Part shown: positions 1-10,215 of the stretch, one piece after another | Numbering within the stretch: the stretch's first letter is position 1 | How the letters are laid out: each line of letters opens with the position of its first letter | NCBI GenBank assembly: GCA_938028465.1 | Contig: CALJAA010000011.1 | Coordinates: 1-64,000 of the forward strand | Length of the DNA stretch: 64,000 bases | Source of the DNA: an uncultured Granulosicoccaceae bacterium | GTDB taxonomy: Bacteria; Pseudomonadota; Gammaproteobacteria; Granulosicoccales; Granulosicoccaceae | Direction: 5' to 3' | Position numbers and translations under genes: made by a program | The notes under the pieces: model-generated | Database searches by the model: none | The model's input: the letters and a program-made list of their open reading frames with translations, nothing else | Told to the model about the DNA's origin: nothing

Positions 1-3000
1 TCGATAGCGGCATCGATGATGTCTTCAATCAATACTTTTTTGGGGGCAATCGCGGTAAAGCGTAAGCTCAGCACATCGATTGATGGCAGCTTGCGTTGCA
101 AGTATTTTACTTCGTCGCGCAGCACTAGCTTATAAAGCGCACGTAAACCTTGTGGGTGAGAAAATTGTGCTGCATCGCTGCTTGCAAACAACTTAACGTT
201 AACGTTGCCATCTTCAAATTGCAGCGCTGGGTAACCCTGCATGGTTACACCGGCGCGTTCAATATCAACCGTGTCAGGTAAATCGCCAAAGTTCCAATCC
301 TGTACTGCTGTTTTTTCTATGCCATCGTCTGTATAACTTAATAGGGTTTGCTCAACCTGCCCTTCAAATTCTTTTTGTAGCTGAGGTAAATCACGGCCTG
401 CTTGTATTGTCTTACCCGAACTATCCACTAAGTCAAAACGCATTTGCATATGCGCAGGTAACGAGGATGGATCCCACTCTTTAATCGGCACCTCAATACC
501 TGTCATGCGCTGCAACTGTTTTGACATACTTTGTAGTAGGCTGGTGTTATCAGCTTGCAAGGCATCAGCGCACGCTTTGGCAAAATCGGGCGCTGGTACA
601 AAGTTGCGCCTTAAGGATTTCGGTAACGATTTTATCAGCAAGGTCATCTTTTCTTCGATCATCCCGGGTACCAACCACTCACATCGCAGCGGTTGAATGC
701 GGTTAATCACCTCAACCGGGCACACCAAGGTTACGCCGTCGGCAGGATCACCTGGCATAAAGGTGTAACGCAACGGCAAGACCATATCGCCCATATCCAT
801 TTGATCGGGATACGCGTGATCACTAACTTCATCTGCGCCATCAGCCAGCAGCATTTCGCGCGAGTAGAACAAACGCTTGGGTTGCTCGGATTCAATCTGT
901 TTTCTAAACTGCTCAAATTCTGCAGCTGTGCTGACACCTTCTGGCACCACTTCATCATAAAAATGCACGAGCTCTTGTGGGTCAACTACGATGTCTCGGC
1001 GACGGGTTTTCTCTTCTAGTTCGTTCAGCTCTTCCAGTAATTCAAGGTTGTGTTGATAAAATTCAGCATTTGAAATTAACCCACCTTCCACTAAACCATC
1101 ACGGATGAATACTTGTCGGGATTCAGGCTTATTAATGGGTGAATAGTTAACGCGTTTTTTTGGATTAATGATTAAACCGTATAGCGTTGATTGCTGCCAC
1201 GCCGCCACGGTGCCGCGCTTTTTTTGCCAATGCGGATCACGATAACTGTGCTGCAACAGATGCGCGCCGAGTGTTTCTATCCATTCGGGCTCCACCGCGG
1301 CGACTTGCCTTGCAAAGAGTTTGCTGGTTTCTGCAATCTCGGCCGCCATAATCCACTTAGGGCCTTTTTTAAATAGGCCCGAACCCGGAAACACTGACAA
1401 ATGCCGATTACGCGTGCCGAGATAATCATGGCTTTCCGACTTAACGGCCACATTTGCTAACAACCCCGTAAGCAGCGCTCTATGAATATTTTCGTAAGAG
1501 GCTTCCTTTTCCTGTTCAACTAATTTGAGCTCTTTGCACTGTTTTTGTAATTGTTCGCGCACATCCAACCATTCTATGACGCGCATATAAGCTAAAAAAC
1601 GCTGCTTACACATTTTACGAAACTGCGAGCGCGATAACCGTTTGCGCTGCACTTTGATAAAACTCCACAGATTAAGCCACGCCATGAAGTCTGATTTTTC
1701 GTGATTAAATTCAGCATGCGACTCATCTGATGCCTGGCGCTTCTCAAAGGGCCGTTCGCGCGGGTCTTGCACTGACAATGCACTAACAATGGTTAGCATC
1801 TCGCTAACGCAACCTTCATCGCGCGCCGCCAACACCATTCTGCCCAAGCGAGGGTCAACGGGTAAGCGCGCAAGCTGCCTACCCAATGGCGTGAGTTTTC
1901 GTTCGTCATTAAGCGCACCGAGTTCTTGCAAATTTCGGTAACCGTCATTAATAAATTTGGCATCCGGTTTTTCAACAAACGGGAAGTCGCTAATTTCACC
2001 CAACTGCATGGATGCCATTTGCAAGATAACCGACGATAAATTAGTACGTAATATTTCGGGCTGAGTAAATTCGGGGCGTGCGATAAAGTCGGGTTCATCG
2101 TACAATCGAATACACACACCGGGCGCTACTCGTCCGCAACGCCCCATCCGTTGATTAGCACTAGCTTGCGATACTTTTTCTATGGGTAAGCGTTGCACTT
2201 TACTGCGAACACTATAACGAGATACACGAGCGTAACCAGCATCAACAACTGAACGAATGCCCGGCACGGTTAAGGATGTTTCTGCTACGTTGGTAGCCAA
2301 TACAATACGCGGCCTTGAGTGCGGTGCAAAAATTCGATTTTGATCAGCATTAGATAAGCGCGAAAACAAGGGCAGCACATCAACGTTACGAAACACGGCC
2401 GAATTAGTGCTCTGCTTATTCAGTAAATCAGCCATCTCTCTGATATCACGCTCACCACTTAAAAAGACCAACACATCCTGGTGGCGTTCTTTAAGCAAGG
2501 TTTCACACGCTTCAATAATCGCGTCGGACACATCTCCATCTTCATCCCCCTCGTCGCTGCCGATGGGCTGATACCGCAGCTCGACTGGATAAGTGCGACC
2601 TTCCGCCAATAAGATGGGCGCATCATCAAAGTGTTTTGAAAAGCGTTGTGGGTCAATTGTGGCTGATGTAATGATGACTTTAAGATCGGGCCGCTTAGGC
2701 AACAGGCGTTTGATGTACCCTAATAAAAAATCAATATTCAGGGAGCGCTCATGCGCTTCATCAATAATAAGGGTGTCGTATTGATTAAGCCCAGGGTCGT
2801 TTTGTGTCTCTGATAACAACATACCGTCTGTCATCAATTTAATACGGGTATCGTTGCCCACTTTATCGCTGAAGCGAATCTTATAACCCACCGCGGCACC
2901 CAATTCAGTTTTAAGCTCACTTGCAATGCGCGCGGCAACGGTACGAGCAGCAATGCGGCGTGGCTGGGTGTGCCCAATAAAGCCTGCAGCACCCCGCCCA

Positions 3001-3317
3001 GCCTCAATACACATCTTCGGTATTTGTGTGGTTTTACCTGAACCGGTTTCACCACACACAATCAGTACCTGGTTGTTTGCTAAGAGTTCTAAAAATGCTT
3101 CACGCTGCTCAACAACGGGAAGATCATCAGGGTACGTTGGAACGGGGGCGGTTGAGATACGAAGTTCGCGAGCTGCCGTCGACTTTTCTATAGCCGTGCG
3201 CAACGTTGCTAAGCCATTAGCATCGGACTTAATTTTTTTTATTTGGCGCCTAAGACGGGGTTTATCAGCTTGAAGACAGGCGTCAACAAGACCGTGGAGT
3301 TCTCGTGCACTCGCCAT
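1..3317 (-). CDS. hrpA: ATP-dependent RNA helicase HrpA (3' end outside window)
   Basis: DEAH-box RNA helicase. I translated the minus strand from the ATG at 3317 and the frame stays open to base 1, so about 1,105 codons are visible of a protein that is about 1,300 residues in E. coli. Near residues 90-100 there is a Walker A motif in the context CGETGSGKTT. It is followed by a DEAHERS box, an SATID motif III, and a QRMGRCGR motif VI. The C-terminal part matches the long HrpA-specific region (DUF3418 type). In known systems HrpA acts on mRNA and on stalled or collided ribosomes. The next gene upstream, a SPOR protein, ends 16 bases away, so co-transcription is possible. The start has only a weak ribosome-binding site. 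The true stop lies left of the window. Confidence 0.93.
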   Translation of the reverse strand, partial: MASARELHGLVDACLQADKPRLRRQIKKIKSDANGLATLRTAIEKSTAARELRISTAPVPTYPDDLPVVEQREAFLELLANNQVLIVCGETGSGKTTQIPKMCIEAGRGAAGFIGHTQPRRIAARTVAARIASELKTELGAAVGYKIRFSDKVGNDTRIKLMTDGMLLSETQNDPGLNQYDTLIIDEAHERSLNIDFLLGYIKRLLPKRPDLKVIITSATIDPQRFSKHFDDAPILLAEGRTYPVELRYQPIGSDEGDEDGDVSDAIIEACETLLKERHQDVLVFLSGERDIREMADLLNKQSTNSAVFRNVDVLPLFSRLSNADQNRIFAPHSRPRIVLATNVAETSLTVPGIRSVVDAGYARVSRYSVRSKVQRLPIEKVSQASANQRMGRCGRVAPGVCIRLYDEPDFIARPEFTQPEILRTNLSSVILQMASMQLGEISDFPFVEKPDAKFINDGYRNLQELGALNDERKLTPLGRQLARLPVDPRLGRMVLAARDEGCVSEMLTIVSALSVQDPRERPFEKRQASDESHAEFNHEKSDFMAWLNLWSFIKVQRKRLSRSQFRKMCKQRFLAYMRVIEWLDVREQLQKQCKELKLVEQEKEASYENIHRALLTGLLANVAVKSESHDYLGTRNRHLSVFPGSGLFKKGPKWIMAAEIAETSKLFARQVAAVEPEWIETLGAHLLQHSYRDPHWQKKRGTVAAWQQSTLYGLIINPKKRVNYSPINKPESRQVFIRDGLVEGGLISNAEFYQHNLELLEELNELEEKTRRRDIVVDPQELVHFYDEVVPEGVSTAAEFEQFRKQIESEQPKRLFYSREMLLADGADEVSDHAYPDQMDMGDMVLPLRYTFMPGDPADGVTLVCPVEVINRIQPLRCEWLVPGMIEEKMTLLIKSLPKSLRRNFVPAPDFAKACADALQADNTSLLQSMSKQLQRMTGIEVPIKEWDPSSLPAHMQMRFDLVDSSGKTIQAGRDLPQLQKEFEGQVEQTLLSYTDDGIEKTAVQDWNFGDLPDTVDIERAGVTMQGYPALQFEDGNVNVKLFASSDAAQFSHPQGLRALYKLVLRDEVKYLQRKLPSIDVLSLRFTAIAPKKVLIEDIIDAAI

Positions 3318-3332
3318 GGTACACGCTCGTTA

Positions 3333-3935
3333 TCAACCAGTTACGCGAACAATATCGTACGCAACACTGCCTCGGCGCAAACGCTTTTTGGCTTCGGTCA
3401 ACCGATTTTGATCAAAAAATGGCCCGATACGAACCCGATGGCCACTTACTCCATCCGCATTTTCTCGTTCAACCACAAACGCTTCCAAGCCTAATAACAA
3501 AACCGCCGCACGCCGCTGTTCAGCTTCCGCAACACTTGCAAAGCTACCGGCTTGCAAGTAGTAAGACTCCTGCCCAATACTACTAGCCGGTATCTCGGTA
3601 TAAGTTTGATCCGCCAAGTTTTGCGTATTTAGATTTTGTGCAGATGCCGACACCACACGAGTGGCTGGCTTAATAATCGTTTTTTCTTCCGGGATCTGAA
3701 CAATTTCAATCGGAGCTGAATCTACCTGATCAGCAAGCACCGTATAAAATTCGTAGTCGTTCTTTTTAGCCACAGACTGATTGGGGGCGCTATTAACACG
3801 CGTAGCGTGATAATCACTCAGGCTGGTATCAACAGGCAAGTTTGCCAACAACATGACAAAGCCAGCGACAAACCCTACTAGTAACCCCAACGCCAATACA
3901 TAGAGGCGCGTGTGTTGGGGTTCAGAATCAGACAT
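3333..3935 (-). CDS. SPOR-domain inner-membrane protein
   Basis: 200-residue bitopic protein. It has a short charged N-terminus, one membrane segment (about residues 11-32), a variable periplasmic linker and a C-terminal SPOR domain (about 124-198, starting YYLQAGSF and containing the RVRIGPF signature). SPOR domains bind denuded peptidoglycan glycan strands at division septa, and FtsN has the same layout. It sits 2 bases downstream of argS in the same direction, an arrangement seen in many gammaproteobacteria, so the two genes are probably co-transcribed. It could be the FtsN of this organism or another septal SPOR protein. FtsN has poorly conserved N-terminal motifs, so I do not assign the symbol. 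Confidence 0.85.
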   Translation of the reverse strand: MSDSEPQHTRLYVLALGLLVGFVAGFVMLLANLPVDTSLSDYHATRVNSAPNQSVAKKNDYEFYTVLADQVDSAPIEIVQIPEEKTIIKPATRVVSASAQNLNTQNLADQTYTEIPASSIGQESYYLQAGSFASVAEAEQRRAAVLLLGLEAFVVERENADGVSGHRVRIGPFFDQNRLTEAKKRLRRGSVAYDIVRVTG

Positions 3936-3937
3936 TA

Positions 3938-5713
3938 TTACATTACCTCAGGAGTAGACACGTCAATCAAGCTCAGCCCATTGACCAATACTTGCTTAAC
4001 AGCCAATAGCAAACAAAAACGGGCATTTCTAAGTGCCGCGTCATCAACAAGGGCTTTATGCGCCGCGTAGTAGATATGTAGACCATTTGCGAGATCTCGC
4101 AAGTATCCTGTTAGCTGATGTGGCTCATGTTCGAACGCTGCCTTCTCAACAACCTCAGGATATTTGTTGAGAAGCGTCAAAAGTTCGGCCTCTTCTGCGG
4201 TATCCAGAAGTGCTAATGATGCCAAGCCCGCCTCAATATCATGCGTTTGGTTTTTATGGCCGAGCTCACGCTGCATGCTGCAAATTCGCGCATGCGCGTA
4301 CTGCACGTAGTAGACCGGGTTGTTTTTATTTTGAGTTTTCGCCAGATCGAGATCGAAATCCAGATGCTGTTGATAACGCCGCATGACGTAAAAATAGCGA
4401 GCAGCGTCAACTCCGATCTCGTCATACAATTCTTTGAGTGTGACAAATGAGCCCGAGCGCGTCGACATTTGCACTCTTTCACCGTTACGAAACAGGTTGG
4501 CGAATTGGATCAACAAGAATTCAAGCTTTTCTCGAGGGTGCCCTAAAGCTACACAGGCGGCGTACATGCGTTCGGTATAACCATGATGGTCAGAACCGAA
4601 TAGGTATAGCACTTTGTCGTAGCCACGTTCAATCTTATTGTTGATATAGGCAACATCGGATGCAAAATAAGTGGTTAAACCATTACTTCTAACAACCACA
4701 CGGTCTTTGTCGTCCCCAAAAGTCGTACTTCGAAACACCTTTGCGCCATCTTGTTCGTAGATATGGCCAGCCGCTTCTAATTTATCGATACAGGTAGCCA
4801 CATCACCAGCAATGCTCGCTTCACTGAACCAGCTGTCATAGATGACTCTGAATTCTTCGAGGTCAGCCTTGATGCCATCAAGCACCGAGTTAACAGCCTC
4901 ATCGAACACGGATCGATAACTGTTGCCACCCAATAGTGATTTAGCCTTCGCAATCAGGCCATCGATATGCAGCTCTTTATCGCCACTGACTACCTTGTCA
5001 TTGACGTCCTTAGCTTCATCCGCTGGAACATCTTTGAACACCTCGGCAATGGGCTTAACAAAAGCATCACCATGCTCAGCAACCAACTTGGCCGCGATAT
5101 CCGCGATGTAGTCGCCCTGATAACCATTAGATGGAAAAACCAGCTCATGACCATGAGCCTCTAAATAACGCAACCAAACACTTGCCGCCAAGATATCCAT
5201 CTGGCGCCCAGCATCGTTGACATAATATTCGCGATCGACCTCAACACCGACTGCGGTGAGTAAATTAGAAATGGTCGCACCTAATGCCGCGCCGCGGCCA
5301 TGACCCACATGCAGCGGCCCTGTTGGATTAGCCGATACATACTCAACTTGCCAACGCTGGCCTTTGCCTTTATCACTTAGCCCGTATTGCTCTTTGGCAC
5401 TGAGCACCTGGCCCACAACAGCGGCTTGGATGTCATCTTCGGCAAAAAAGTTAATAAAGCCCGGGCCTGCCAGCTCTGCTTTGCTGACGCCACTGGGCAA
5501 AGGCGCGGCATCGAGTATCGCCTGAGCAATATCACGCGGCGCACGGCCAGCAGGCTTGGCCAAAATCATGGCAAGGTTGCTAGCGTAATCGCCATGCGAG
5601 GGATCGCGGGTTCGCGAGATAGTGATGGTAGGACTCACATCGTCGGGCACAACATCATTCGCCTTTAATACTGCTAAAGCGTCGGCCAAAAATTGTTCGA
5701 GATGTGCTTTCAA
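3938..5713 (-). CDS. argS: arginine--tRNA ligase
   Basis: Class I aminoacyl-tRNA synthetase that charges tRNA-Arg with arginine in the cytoplasm. The 591 residues match the usual ArgS length (about 580). An N-terminal Add-1 domain (about 1-90) is followed by the HIGH-type signature HVGH at 135-138 in the context NPTGPLHVGHGRG. The KMSKS position reads MSTRSGS, a degenerate form common in ArgS. The C-terminal DALR anticodon-binding domain ends in the typical helical region (HIYYAAHKAL). The downstream SPOR gene follows by 2 bases. A perfect inverted repeat lies just upstream, between phoX and this gene. Confidence 0.97.
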   Translation of the reverse strand: MKAHLEQFLADALAVLKANDVVPDDVSPTITISRTRDPSHGDYASNLAMILAKPAGRAPRDIAQAILDAAPLPSGVSKAELAGPGFINFFAEDDIQAAVVGQVLSAKEQYGLSDKGKGQRWQVEYVSANPTGPLHVGHGRGAALGATISNLLTAVGVEVDREYYVNDAGRQMDILAASVWLRYLEAHGHELVFPSNGYQGDYIADIAAKLVAEHGDAFVKPIAEVFKDVPADEAKDVNDKVVSGDKELHIDGLIAKAKSLLGGNSYRSVFDEAVNSVLDGIKADLEEFRVIYDSWFSEASIAGDVATCIDKLEAAGHIYEQDGAKVFRSTTFGDDKDRVVVRSNGLTTYFASDVAYINNKIERGYDKVLYLFGSDHHGYTERMYAACVALGHPREKLEFLLIQFANLFRNGERVQMSTRSGSFVTLKELYDEIGVDAARYFYVMRRYQQHLDFDLDLAKTQNKNNPVYYVQYAHARICSMQRELGHKNQTHDIEAGLASLALLDTAEEAELLTLLNKYPEVVEKAAFEHEPHQLTGYLRDLANGLHIYYAAHKALVDDAALRNARFCLLLAVKQVLVNGLSLIDVSTPEVM

Positions 5714-5759
5714 CTGCGTGGCAACTACCTAAAACCGATAGTTTACCGAATTATCATGC

Positions 5760-5827
5760 TAACTAGGGTGAAGTGTTGTCACTTGTGCGCAGAATGTGAC
5801 TACGGATTGATCACTTCACCCTAGTTA
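5760..5827. repeat. 16-bp perfect inverted repeat between phoX and argS
   Basis: The left arm (5760-5775, TAACTAGGGTGAAGTG) and right arm (5812-5827) are exact reverse complements separated by 36 bases. The spacer contains a second, nested dyad: GTCAC at 5778-5782 against GTGAC at 5796-5800. On the phoX transcript it begins 7 bases after the stop codon, so it may act as a transcript-end hairpin. There is no run of T after it, so it does not look like a standard intrinsic terminator. A small mobile dyad is the alternative. No second copy was noticed in this window. Confidence 0.6.
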
Positions 5828-5833
5828 TTTCGC

Positions 5834-7753
5834 TTAGACGACTCGTCCGCCATCCTCTCGTTGAACGGCCAACACTGCCGAACGCGGCACACTATCACCG
5901 CCCTCTGGCCAATGACTGCCTCCACGCTCACCCGGATGCTGTATTCCGACAAACAAGGTTCGCTTATCAGCACTCCACGTTAAGCCCGTCACTTCGCATT
6001 CATTGGGCCCAACTAAAAAGCGTTTTATTTCTCCGGTTGCAGGATCACTGGCAAGCATTTGATTATTACCTTGACCAGCGAAATCTTTCTCGTTGGAATA
6101 GTTACCGTCGGTTTGGATCCAGAGGATGCCGTTGTCATCAAACTTCAGCCCATCTGGCGAATTAAACATATTGCTCGCATCCACATTGCTCGAACCTGCA
6201 CGGGCATCGTTGTACACCTCTGGATTACCCGCTAGTACGTAGAGATCCCAAGCAAAACCACTACTGGTGTGATCACTACCGTTCGGCCGCCAGCGTACAA
6301 TTTGCCCATAATGATTTTCTGCCCTTGGATTAGGGCCGGCAGCTGGCGTGAGATCACCTCCCGCGTTCGGCTTTATGCCACGATTTTTATTGTTAGTTAA
6401 TGCGCAATATACTTCGGCAGCATTGGGGTTGGATGCCACCCACTCAGGCCTGTCCATGGTGGTGGCGCCAACAGCGGATGCGCCAATGCGGGTATGAATA
6501 CACACCTCGGCCATGCTCGCAAGGCCCGTGCTTTCCGGCGTAAGCTCAATCCACTCACCCGCACCGTTATCATGAAACTTGGCCACATAAAGTTTGCCAT
6601 CTTCCATCAGCGAATCGGTTTCGCCACCCACCGCATAGTAACCGTTTGATACGTAACGATATAAAAACTCGCCGCGTTCATCGTCGCCCATATACACAAC
6701 GATACGGCCATCACCATTCACAACCATTTCAGCGTTTTCATGTTTGAAACGACCAAGCGCTGACCGTTTTTTAGGCTTAGCATCTGGTTGGCTTGGATCA
6801 ACCTCGACAACAAAGCCCAAACGATTCGGTTCGTTTGGATGCTTGGCTACATCAAAGCGTTCGTCCACACGGGCAAATTGGTAACCCCAATCTTTAGCAG
6901 ACACTCCATAGCGTTTGAGCTCAGGTGATACTTTGTGTTTTTCATCTTCTGCTGAAAAGTATCCATTGAAATTTTCTTCGCAAGCTAAGTACGTACCCCA
7001 AGGTGTTCTGCCGTTACCACAGTTATTAAAGGTACCTAATGAAGTTGTGCCGGTAGGATCAGCTGCGGTTTTCATTAGATCATGCCCCGCTGCAGGGCCT
7101 GTGATTGTTGTGGGTGTATCTGGTGTAACACGACGGTTGTAAGGGCTATCTTTGACGACCCCCCATGTGCCATCGGTTTCTGCTATTTCTGCAATCGTTA
7201 AACCATGCGCCATTTTTATTTTTAACACGTCATCATCATTGGCGGGTTTACCATCAGGGCGATTGCCCCACATCACTTTTCGGTTGGAGTATTCGTTATT
7301 AACAACGATAACGGTTTTATCACCGACAGCGAAAACATCCATGCCATCAATATTATCGCCAAAGGCTTTTTCTTGTGAGGCGGCGGTACCACGAGTAGCG
7401 TGATCAAACTCCGGCACACCAGACCATAAAGGATCACCCCATCTTACGACAACATGCGACTTATACCCTTCAGGCAAGCTGATGGTGTCTGCGGTGTCTG
7501 CACTAATCGGTGTAAAAGCCATTCGGCTACTTGCCGCATGCGCATCGTTTGATAAAACATTGTAGCCACCCAATGCGGCGATGCTACCAAACGCTACAAC
7601 ACTTTTAAGTAAGTCGCGCCGGCTCATAGCAGCTTCGACAACACGATCGAAATCCGTGGTTTCAGCAGTGGGGTTGACTAGCTCATCAAAATCGTCAAAC
7701 GATAGCTCATCGGGGGTTTGGTTATTATTGTCATGGTTCATGTATTGCTCCAC
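5834..7753 (-). CDS. phoX: PhoX-family alkaline phosphatase (Tat-exported)
   Basis: 639-residue protein of the PhoX (DUF839) family, calcium- and iron-dependent phosphatases that release phosphate from phosphoesters in the periplasm. A twin-arginine motif (SRRDLLK, arginines 45-46) follows an unusually long acidic N-terminus. A hydrophobic stretch (about 48-65) comes next, as in Tat signals of this family. PhoX-type blocks seen include WGDPLW, ACEENFNGYF and SPDGLKFDDNGILWIQTDG. A second in-frame ATG four codons in is also a possible start. The 270-base region upstream was searched by eye for a Pho box and no convincing one was found, so phosphate control is inferred only from the family. Confidence 0.9.
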   Translation of the reverse strand: MEQYMNHDNNNQTPDELSFDDFDELVNPTAETTDFDRVVEAAMSRRDLLKSVVAFGSIAALGGYNVLSNDAHAASSRMAFTPISADTADTISLPEGYKSHVVVRWGDPLWSGVPEFDHATRGTAASQEKAFGDNIDGMDVFAVGDKTVIVVNNEYSNRKVMWGNRPDGKPANDDDVLKIKMAHGLTIAEIAETDGTWGVVKDSPYNRRVTPDTPTTITGPAAGHDLMKTAADPTGTTSLGTFNNCGNGRTPWGTYLACEENFNGYFSAEDEKHKVSPELKRYGVSAKDWGYQFARVDERFDVAKHPNEPNRLGFVVEVDPSQPDAKPKKRSALGRFKHENAEMVVNGDGRIVVYMGDDERGEFLYRYVSNGYYAVGGETDSLMEDGKLYVAKFHDNGAGEWIELTPESTGLASMAEVCIHTRIGASAVGATTMDRPEWVASNPNAAEVYCALTNNKNRGIKPNAGGDLTPAAGPNPRAENHYGQIVRWRPNGSDHTSSGFAWDLYVLAGNPEVYNDARAGSSNVDASNMFNSPDGLKFDDNGILWIQTDGNYSNEKDFAGQGNNQMLASDPATGEIKRFLVGPNECEVTGLTWSADKRTLFVGIQHPGERGGSHWPEGGDSVPRSAVLAVQREDGGRVV

Positions 7754-8022
7754 AAGTGTCGCGATGCCACGAGCAACGTTTATGCGTTAACAGGCAGCAT
7801 CAATTAGAATTTTTAGTCTTCTGTTGCCCACTTAAGATGCCACCATAAATTGCACAGCGCAATAGCGAATTCACTGTGTAGAGGGTTTACCCCAAACCAA
7901 AGAAAATGTGCGACACATTGCCGCAGTTGTTTCACTAAATTTACTACGACCTGTTGCGCTGCCGCTGTAGCCTTGCAATCATTACGCTGCATTATTATGC
8001 AAAAAAAATAAGCATAGCCACG

Positions 8023-10215
8023 CTAGAACAAATCTACCGGATCTACATCAATCGACCAGCGCGTCCGCTTTGCGCCTTCTAGCTCCGGTATGGAACGATT
8101 CAACATCGACAACAACGCGTTTAAACCAGAACGCTTACCCGCTTGAAACAATAACTGGGCACGATAGCGCCCGCCCAATCGCTCCATTGGGGCAGGTGCT
8201 GGGCCCAACACCACTACACCGTCAAGCTTGTAGCCATCAATTAACTGACGTACTTGTTTTAAGAACCGCACTGGCGAAGCGCTATCAGTTGCTTCTGCTC
8301 GCAACAAGGCCACAAAGGAATACGGCGGCCAATAGGCTTGCTCACGTTCTTCAAGTGCACTCTTTGCAAACGCATCGTAGCCCTCACTCACCAATAGCTT
8401 CATCATTTCGTTATCGGGGTTTCGGGTTTGTATTAATACTTTGCCTTGACGCTTTTCACGCCCGGAACGGCCAGCCACTTGCACAATCAACTGCCCCATT
8501 TGTTCAAGTGCACGAAAGTCTGTACCAAACAAACCGCGATCAGCATCGAGAATACCGACCAAGGTTACGCCTGGAAAATGATGACCCTTAGCCAGCATTT
8601 GCGTGCCCACTAAAATTTGCGCGTCTCCTCGAGTGGCGGCTTCTAATTGTTTTTCAAGCTCACCTTTACGTCGTGTGCTGTCTCTATCAATACGCGCAAC
8701 CGTGGCATCAGGAAACGCATCTTGCATGGCTGCAGCAATTCGCTCAGTACCGTAACCCACATTATCAAGCGAATCCGAACCACAGGATTCACACACGCGT
8801 GGTATTGCACGCTCTGACCCACAATGATGGCAACGCAGGCGCGCGCGTTTTGCGTGCACTGTCATGTGTGCATCACATCGATTGCAATCGGCACATGCAC
8901 CACAATCATTACATAACAACGTTGGTGAAAAACCTCTGCGATTAATAAACACCAGTGCTTGCCCGCCTTCATTGAGCGCTGTTTCAACCGCCATCAGCAA
9001 TCGATCACTTATGCCTTCAATTAAAGGCCTACGGCGAATATCCAACAAGGCCATTTCGGGTGGTTTGGCATCGCCTGCGCGTCTTTGCAGACGTAATAAA
9101 CTGAAACGCTCTTGTTGCGCGTTATATAAGGTTTCAAATGAGGGCGTGGCAGTACCGAGCACGATCGGGCATTGTTCATCGCGGGCACGAATCAACGCAA
9201 GATCACGCGCGTGATAGCGAAAACCATCTTGCTGCTTTAGTGATGAATCATGCTCTTCATCGATGATGATCATGCCTAAGCGAGGCAGTGGCGTGAAAAT
9301 AGATGAACGCGTGCCCACTACAACATTGGCTTTGCCCTGACTGGCTAGTAACCAATTTTGTAACCGCTGCGTATCGTTAAGCCCGGAATGTAGGCTGACT
9401 AGACACCCACTGATACGCCGCTCAAAGCGCTGCATAAGTTGTGGCGTTAACGAAATCTCCGGCACCATGATAAGCACCTGTTCACCGCGCTCAAGCACCT
9501 CATCAATCAAACGTAGGTACACCTCGGTTTTACCACTACCAGTGACACCGTGAAGTAAGAAAGGTTTGAATGCCCCAATAGCTTCACTTACTGCCGTAAC
9601 AGCAGTTTGTTGTTCTTCAAGTAACTCAGGGCCTTGTTGCTTAGAAAGATTCTCAGGCACATTATCTTGCAACTGACGCGCAACCAAGCCTTGCTCGACA
9701 AGCGGCTTGATAACCGAGCGCCAGCGCGTGCTTATCGTGGCCAGGGTTTCTGCGGCTACTGGCATACCAACACCGGCAAGCTTTAGGCGATCTAAAATCG
9801 CGGTTTGTACAGATGCGTTTTTGGCAGGTTGATGCTGCAAGCCTGCCTCATTTATTTGAAAGCTCTCAATTTGGGCAAGCTCAGTTGGATTACCCCGCCG
9901 CAACAGCACCGGCAAAGCCGTCGTGAGTACATCCCCAATGGGGTGATGGTAGTAACGGCTGGCCCACTGCAACATCGAAAATAGCTTCGCAGGGATCACT
10001 GGCTGCTCATCGTGCACCCGGGAGATAGCACGCATCTTTTTAGCCGGCACCTGAGAATCCGTGGCTGTGGCCAGCACAACGCCAACAACACTTCGCCTGC
10101 CGAAGGGCACCGTGACACGCACACCCGGTACAACAGCTTGTGGCGACTGCCATAGGTAGTCGAATGTTTGGTGCAACGGCGTCGGGATCGCCACTTGAAC
10201 TATCGTTTGTGTCAC
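8023..10215 (-). CDS. priA: primosomal protein N' (replication restart helicase PriA)
   Basis: 3'-5' DNA helicase that recognises abandoned replication forks and loads the primosome. 730 residues, the usual PriA length. The N-terminal fork-binding domain (about 1-200) is followed by Walker A GSGKT at 226-230, the DEEH box at 319-322, and the eight-cysteine zinc-binding block inserted in the helicase core (about 435-480, starting CNDCGACADC). The C-terminal motor half contains GTQMLAKGHHFPGVTLV and GRSGREKRQG. It is transcribed leftwards, with a 591-base non-coding region carrying DnaA-box-like sequences just upstream. Nothing looks truncated. Confidence 0.97.
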   Translation of the reverse strand: MTQTIVQVAIPTPLHQTFDYLWQSPQAVVPGVRVTVPFGRRSVVGVVLATATDSQVPAKKMRAISRVHDEQPVIPAKLFSMLQWASRYYHHPIGDVLTTALPVLLRRGNPTELAQIESFQINEAGLQHQPAKNASVQTAILDRLKLAGVGMPVAAETLATISTRWRSVIKPLVEQGLVARQLQDNVPENLSKQQGPELLEEQQTAVTAVSEAIGAFKPFLLHGVTGSGKTEVYLRLIDEVLERGEQVLIMVPEISLTPQLMQRFERRISGCLVSLHSGLNDTQRLQNWLLASQGKANVVVGTRSSIFTPLPRLGMIIIDEEHDSSLKQQDGFRYHARDLALIRARDEQCPIVLGTATPSFETLYNAQQERFSLLRLQRRAGDAKPPEMALLDIRRRPLIEGISDRLLMAVETALNEGGQALVFINRRGFSPTLLCNDCGACADCNRCDAHMTVHAKRARLRCHHCGSERAIPRVCESCGSDSLDNVGYGTERIAAAMQDAFPDATVARIDRDSTRRKGELEKQLEAATRGDAQILVGTQMLAKGHHFPGVTLVGILDADRGLFGTDFRALEQMGQLIVQVAGRSGREKRQGKVLIQTRNPDNEMMKLLVSEGYDAFAKSALEEREQAYWPPYSFVALLRAEATDSASPVRFLKQVRQLIDGYKLDGVVVLGPAPAPMERLGGRYRAQLLFQAGKRSGLNALLSMLNRSIPELEGAKRTRWSIDVDPVDLF

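Noticed and set aside
505-3586. Several plus- and minus-strand ORFs of 60-115 codons
   Set aside because: They overlap hrpA and the SPOR gene out of frame and show no domain or ribosome-binding site.
7754-8022. Pho box upstream of phoX
   Set aside because: No pair of CTGTCAT-like repeats with proper spacing was found by eye.
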